In this document: in pieces, positions 28,379 through 32,489 of the stretch
Numbering within the stretch: position 1 is the first letter of the stretch
Layout of the letters: every line of letters begins with the position of its first letter
Source of the DNA: Chalciporus piperatus
Taxonomy: Eukaryota; Basidiomycota; Agaricomycetes; Boletales; Boletaceae
Direction: 5' to 3'
NCBI GenBank assembly: GCA_038093975.1
Contig: JBBPTG010000261.1
Span: 1 to 32,489, forward strand
DNA length: 32,489 bases
Program-made: the position numbers and the translations under genes
The notes under the pieces: generated by a model
The model's database searches: none
Seen by the model: only the letters and a program-made list of their open reading frames with translations
What the model was told of the DNA's origin: nothing

Positions 28379-28406
28379 CTTGTCTGACTGGCTCTAGTCA
28401 GACAAG
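28379..28406. repeat. Perfect 11-bp hairpin at the end of the minisatellite
   Basis: CTTGTCTGACT, loop GGCTCT, AGTCAGACAAG. It sits exactly where the ACTGG repeat ends, before a Gypsy LTR scrap. Confidence 0.6.
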
Positions 28407-28447
28407 TAAGCTCCAGTCATTTCAGACTTTTTACAGTCTTGCTGATG

Positions 28448-28493
28448 TAGGCTTTTGTGTCTACGCTTTGACCTACCCGGTACAAGTGTAACA
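28448..28493 (+). mobile_element. 3' tail of the Gypsy LTR (46 bp)
   Basis: From TAGGCTTTTGTG to AAGTGTAACA, matching 2267-2312 with one clear change (AAGCGTAACA there). The rest of the LTR is missing. The bases after it, AGCTTG...TTGGTTCAGAGG, contain a PBS-like TTGGTTCAGAG, so an internal region may once have followed. Confidence 0.8.
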
Positions 28494-29143
28494 GCTTGTC
28501 TTCGACACAAGCTTGGTTCAGAGGTAGTAAAAATGCACGTCTTCAGGCCGAAAAAAACGCTAGAGAAGTCCAGGAACGTGTAGAGAAAGGAGATGAAGCC
28601 TATGAAGGTCGGACAGGCATTAAAGACGGCGGGTGTGTGCGGAGGACGAGGGCGACGACGGACCACCAGATTTACGAGGAATTTACCAAAATTACGGTAA
28701 ATTTGGACTGTCTTGCACTTTACCTCACTTTACCCGCCATTCGTTCACTTTATACCACTTTACAACTCAGTCAACCTCTTAACACACGTCCAACACAAGG
28801 TTTCTCTCCCTCATTTTTCTTCTTTGGTCACAAGCGTTCTATTTTGGACCCCGCTGTATTTTTTTCCCTCTTTTCCGCTCGTCCCAAGCCTTCCGTTTCT
28901 CCTCGTCGCCCGTCCACTGACTCCTGCCCAACACAACAGTTTCCCAATCGGGATACATTATGTAAGTCAATGGTCATGTTTGCAGGGCTCTGGGGCTTCA
29001 TCCTCTTCACCCTCAAGCTTCAACATTCAACGTTCAACGGTGACATGCTTATCACTTACACATGTCTTGACTGTAGCTATCCATCCCTGGGCCGGAACAT
29101 CGACGTTGAACGAGGGCTTCGACGTACATTGATGCAAACTCAG
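28494..29143 (+). other. Region upstream of the polyubiquitin pseudogene, promoter-like
   Basis: 28500-28600 can be read as a charged peptide (RLQAEKNAREVQERVEKGDE), origin unknown. 28716-28762 contains four copies of CACTTTA; 28680-28703 is an AATTTACC/GGTAAATT inverted repeat. 28790-28930 is strongly pyrimidine-rich, as in promoters of highly expressed fungal genes, and CCCAATCGG at about 28943 resembles a CCAAT box. A GTAAGT...TTTGCAG pair at 28960-28985 is too short to be an intron. If it is the old ubiquitin promoter, this is inference from position. Confidence 0.35.
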
Positions 29144-30508
29144 GCTATGCAAGCTCCAGAAGGTAGTTGACTCCATTAGGTTCTCTTTGTCTCTGCGATA
29201 GACTCGGATGCTCACTCTATCGATTACAGGCCAAGGTTCAGAAAAGGTAAGGAACATCGTTGAGATCGAGCGCTGTGCATGTCTTACATCACACAGCTTC
29301 TTCAGCTCTTCAGCCAAGCAGACTGCCAGCTCCAAGTCGAAGATCTGCGGAGACTCGGCCCTCTGTGCACCCTCCTGCACTAGCGTTTCAAACTCCAGTT
29401 GCGCAACTGGTAAAAGACTGGCAACTGGACTGGACTGGACTGATCACAACTGGACTGCAGTTGCCGGTTGCCGACTTTTGAGATGAAAAGACTGCAGTTG
29501 CAACCGCAAAAAAAGACCGGTTGCAACCGGTTGCAACCGATGCACAGCCACCCCCTATGTACTACCCTATTTTCCCTGATTTTTCTGGACCATTATGGAT
29601 GTTATTTGATTTTTTTGATGAATATTGAAGTTACATTGAAAGATATTGATTGTTATGTCACATAATTCACTCTATAACCTATATATACACTCCTTAAGAC
29701 ACATACATGTGTATATTTTGTCAGTCTGCATTGGCAATTGAGTCCACGATTGATCTTGCCTTGACATGTAATTGATGACATTTGAGATATCAGTGCAAAA
29801 AACATGCTGTTTCAAAATAATCATATCTCCACGGCGTGTGAACCATTTTGCTTGACCCAGAGATCGATTTGTAGCCAGGAACTGACACTATCTTGAGTTT
29901 CTCCCACGCTAAGCGAAAAACCGGTTGCAACCGGTTGCAACTGCAAAATACCGGTTTTTATCGGTTTTGGTCTGGTCCAAATGAATTAATTAATTAATTA
30001 AATCGGGCCGGTTGCGGTTGCCTTCCTAAAAAGGCAACGACCGGACCGGACCGGACTTTTAAACACTATCCTGCACTTTGGTGGAGGAATGCAGCACCCG
30101 CCAAGGGCAGAACCGTCCCTGGTTGGGTCCTGCAGCACAGTTAGAACCATCGAGACCACGATCGAGGGCATGGAAAGCCTAAAGGTGGGACAAGATGGCT
30201 GTTCCGCCTGACAGACACCACCTTCTCTTTGTTGGTAAGCAGCTTGAGGACGGTCGGACGCTCACTGACTACAAAGACATTCAGAAGGGGTTGACCCTTC
30301 CCCTCGGTGCGTCGCCTCCCGCCGGCGATGTATCCCCTCTTCCAACTTCGTAGTAGTTCTCCATCGCTGTAGTGGTATGTAGATCTTCGTGAAGGCTCTG
30401 ACTGGCGAGACGGTCTCATTTGAAGTTGGGCAGTCAGACATGGCCGACAACGCGAAGATGACTCCAGGACAAGAAAGGGATGATTCTGGGCCGCATGAAC
30501 ATGATTGA
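29144..30508 (+). pseudogene. Polyubiquitin pseudogene, split by a MITE
   Basis: At least two ubiquitin units are clear. Unit B (about 30089-30315) has [20 protein letters not shown] then [14 protein letters not shown] and TL, against ubiquitin residues 32-67, in the same order and spacing. Unit C (from ATG 30377) reads M-stop-IFVKALTGETVSFEV then SDMADNAKM, matching ubiquitin 1-29, with the second codon CAG changed to TAG (30380-30382). Upstream, 29144-29380 aligns more weakly with a third unit (ATCGAT...GGCCAAGGTTCAG as TID..KAKIQ; AAGCAG..AAGATC). Frames differ between units B and C and about 60 bp intervene, so indels have broken the chain. Intact polyubiquitin makes tandem ubiquitins for protein tagging; this copy cannot. 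It is interrupted at 29381-30068 by a MITE and ends next to a KDZ remnant. Confidence 0.75.
29381..30068 (+). mobile_element. Complete hAT-like MITE, 688 bp, 8-bp target duplication
   Basis: Termini TAGCGTTTCAAACTCC and GGACTTTTAAACACTA are imperfect inverted repeats. TCCTGCAC flanks both sides exactly (29373-29380 and 30069-30076); 8-bp duplications are the hAT signature. The 14-bp palindrome CCGGTTGCAACCGG occurs near each end (29517-29530, 29921-29934), with many GACCGG and CAACTGG words: likely transposase-binding sites. The centre is AT-rich, includes an (AATT)n run near 29981-30000, and has no ORF of note. It is non-autonomous. Confidence 0.88.
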
Positions 30509-30522
30509 CGGCCTTGTGTTCA

Positions 30523-32030
30523 TTACAAGTGGATTTCTATACCAACAGTTAATAAATATGTCAATGAGCCTTGGCGAGAACAGACCGGCTGGGCGTCATC
30601 GGCGCCCCGAAGATGATCTTGATATGGTTTTGCCGCTGTGAAATAGCCAGACCCTCCAGTAAGATCAAAGTCGCTGTCTATCTTCAACTTCATGTGCTCT
30701 GCCGAAAAATTTCCATCCATGAAGTATGACCAGTTGTACTTCCAAGTGGCCTGGAGATCCTGATTCCAGTCTTCAGGCAGATTAACCCCAGGCTGAGGAC
30801 AAGCCGGGCAGAACAATGCCAGGTTGTCGTCCTTGACCTCCATCTCTGAATTGTGTGCAAAACCAAATTCTAGCTTGTTTTGAAGATGCCTCCACTGTCT
30901 ACTAGTTCGGAGCAATTCCTGGTAGTGGTTCTTTTGCATAGATTAGCTATCTCATTTAGATACTGATGAAAACTCACAGGTTGTGCACTGGGAAGAATTG
31001 GATCAGTGACTTTCCGAAGGTATTTGGAGAAGCTCATTGCAGTTACTTTGCACTCCAAGTTCATCAGTCGGAAAGAATCCAGCAACTGGACTGTGAATAC
31101 TGTCCTCAGCGATGTTTGTGTGGCAGGATACAGTCCGACATCCAAGAGTTGGGTACAGAATGGAGTTTGGTTCAGACATTTGCATGGACGAACAGCGATG
31201 GTGTGGATGCCCGAGACATCAATGACAGTGAGAATATTATTTCTATTGTCATCATAATGTTTGAGAGAAGTTGAAGACTCAAGGGCATCTTGAATGCTCG
31301 CCATACTGGGAAAGTCTTCATCGGCGGATAACCCTTCTTCGGACACATGTTCATCGGCAATATCGGCGACACCATCGGCAGATTGGAGATTGTGATTGTG
31401 GAACATATTGCACTGCTGTGACCTAGGTGCAAAACAAGACCTGCTGCCCTCAAACTGGTGGAGGTGAAGTGATCGCCCACCCACTGCTCCACACGATGGA
31501 AAGGAAGTGACTGGTGGGTGGATCGACAGCACCCAGTACAGAGCATCGGCCGGCTGAAACAATCGGTGCACCGATACACGCTGTCGCTCCCACACCGTCC
31601 GCAAGTCCTCTCCTCAACTCCTTCTCAGTGAAGCAGAGCTTCCAAGTACTCTCACTCATACTCCAGCCATTCTTCCATTAAATCATTTTGTGCCTGTTCA
31701 GGATTATTATGATTTTTCCATGACAAAATCATACCTACCTGCCTTCCGTTTTCTTTTGGGTTTGAGTTTGGCTTTCGGCCTCTCTTGTTCAAGTTGGCCT
31801 GTGGTGATCCAATTGCTTGATTTATCTGGAATAGCGGAGTCTTCAGCTTGGTCAGTTTGTGCCGACGGCATGGATGATTGTTCAACTGAAGGGTTGGGTA
31901 TAGAAGACAATTGTTGAAATCTCCGACCACCATATTTGAGGAATTTTGGCCTCACATGATCCTTGTCGCCGTCATTGGTGATTGTATTTGTGGTGATCTT
32001 CTTTCAATTGAATTGGTATCTGGATGGCAT
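30523..32030 (-). pseudogene. KDZ transposase N-terminal region (CxC2 type), broken
   Basis: From ATG 32030: MPSRYQFN, TGA (32004-32006), KKITTNTITNDGD, basic KPKRKRKA, an intron near 31730-31685, then QNDLMEEWLEYE, TGA (31652-31654), EYLEALLH, TGA (31625-31627), EGVEERTCGRCGSD, VYRCTDCFSRPMLCTGCCRS, HQSLPFHRVEQWVGDHF. After a frame change near 31410 comes NILTVIDVSGIHTIAVRPCK and CLNQTPFCTQLLDVGLYPAT. A 47-bp phase-0 intron (30977-30931) leads to NHYQELLRTSRQWRHLQNKL, ALFCPACPQPGVNLPEDW and YFTAAKPYQDHL. This order (Cys-rich CxxC...CxxC, GIH, CxC, QLLxxGLYPA, CPxCPxPGxNLP, KPYQ) matches KDZ transposases of basidiomycetes. It stops near 30570, before the catalytic core. Three TGA and a frameshift make it dead. 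Confidence 0.85.
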
Positions 32031-32349
32031 GGTGAAATGAGAAATGAGATAGGTCCGAAAAGATATGTAAAAATGAGATCGCAAGTTTACCTCTTCAGTG
32101 CTTTCCTCTTGTGGGAGTCCTGACTAAGTGCGGATCCCGGGACATGGTAGCTAACATGGCCCAGCGGTTGTTCCTCCCCCATTGTTCTGATACCCAACGA
32201 GTAATGACTGGTCTTGATATTAGGTGTTCGCTTGAGATGGTTTGGTATCAATATCAATCCTGCAGTGAAATTCTCGTTTGCGCTGGTTCAGTTCTTCCTT
32301 CCTTCCCATGTACTCCCTTCCCATCTGTTGTCTTTCTTCAATCCTGAAC
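32031..32349. other. Intergenic region between divergent starts
   Basis: It separates the KDZ remnant (-) from the gene starting at 32350 (+). 32280-32340 is pyrimidine-rich (CTTCCTTCCTTCCC), promoter- or leader-like for the plus gene. Otherwise no feature. Confidence 0.4.
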
Positions 32350-32489
32350 ATGCCTCGAACTTCCTTCACTGATGAGCAGCTCGCTGTCCTCGAGTCCATT
32401 CTTTAAGAGTACCACAAAATCTCTGGCCAGGACAAAGTCACCCAAAAGGAAGCAATTGTGTCACGACTTACGGAACAATTTTCGACAGT
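32350..32489 (+). pseudogene. Start of an unknown gene, in-frame TAA, runs off the right edge
   Basis: ATG at 32350 in context GAACATGCC opens MPRTSFTDEQLAVLESIL, then TAA (32404-32406), then EYHKISGQDKVTQKEAIVSR and on to the edge in the same frame. Composition stays protein-like on both sides of the stop, and CAA-to-TAA would restore a Gln, so the gene is probably broken by one change. The start resembles N-termini of fungal repeat-associated proteins ('FTxEQxxxLxxxLxEY'); no function is known. Confidence 0.4.

Noticed and set aside
28960..28985. Intron GTAAGT...TTTGCAG upstream of the ubiquitin pseudogene
   Set aside because: Only about 25 bp, too short for fungal splicing.
29027..30419. 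Well-composed minus-strand frames that join in frame if the MITE is removed
   Set aside because: They are the antisense of the polyubiquitin pseudogene, whose plus-strand residues match ubiquitin in order.
1..32489. tRNA, rRNA or small RNA genes
   Set aside because: No cloverleaf with A/B box sequences or rRNA core motifs was noticed on either strand; a dedicated scan was not possible.

Overview
The window is repeat-rich chromosomal DNA from a filamentous fungus, most likely an agaricomycete basidiomycete. Reasons: very short GT-AG introns (47-62 bp where measurable) with CTNA-type branch sites; KDZ-type and Tnp2-like transposon genes of kinds I associate with mushroom-forming fungi; Copia and Gypsy LTR retroelements with fungal-type gag; and no operon-like packing. 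I recognise no complete single-copy host gene. Nearly everything is a mobile element, a fragment of one, or a broken gene split by one. No tRNA, rRNA or CRISPR array was seen. All family names come from motif recognition by eye, not from a search.

1-5.6 kb: the start of an unknown gene (-) at the left edge; a 3-unit array of a ~143-bp repeat (700-1112); a Gypsy LTR (1821-2312) followed by a gag remnant that has lost its ATG; a Gypsy reverse-transcriptase fragment (-) fused at about 3267 to the broken end of a three-exon gene with a CxxC motif; a hAT-like MITE containing a Copia LTR (4308-5217); and a WD40 scrap (-).

5.9-11.8 kb: a multi-exon Tnp2-like gene remnant (-, 5958-7500) with a solo Copia LTR inside one intron; a 238-bp foldback element (7809-8046); a three-exon repeat-associated gene (-, 8310-9045); another solo LTR (9329-9760); a Copia gag start (-); and unidentified minus-strand coding debris.

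11.8-17.2 kb: a 5'-truncated Copia element with an almost intact pol (11829-14341), polypurine tract and 3' LTR (14371-14806), next to an oppositely oriented Copia gag (14810-16572) with a possible primer-binding site and LTR.

17.3-21 kb: the most unusual object, an intronless 340-aa ORF of unknown family ending in a 22-A tail and flanked by a 13-bp direct repeat (17280-18687), which has the signature of an RNA retroposed by LINE-type target-primed reverse transcription. Next to it is a transposase-like multi-exon gene (-, 19023-20975) with an apparent internal deletion.

21.7-28.5 kb: minisatellites, two more arrays of the 143-bp repeat, a MITE end, a Copia integrase C-terminus, and several perfect inverted repeats.

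28.5-32.5 kb: a decayed polyubiquitin gene (+) split by a 688-bp hAT-like MITE with a perfect 8-bp target duplication; a KDZ transposase pseudogene (-) with three in-frame TGA codons; and the start of a broken gene (+) at the right edge. Several in-frame stops in unrelated elements fit C-to-T change of CGA, CAG or CAA codons, suggesting methylation- or RIP-like decay.
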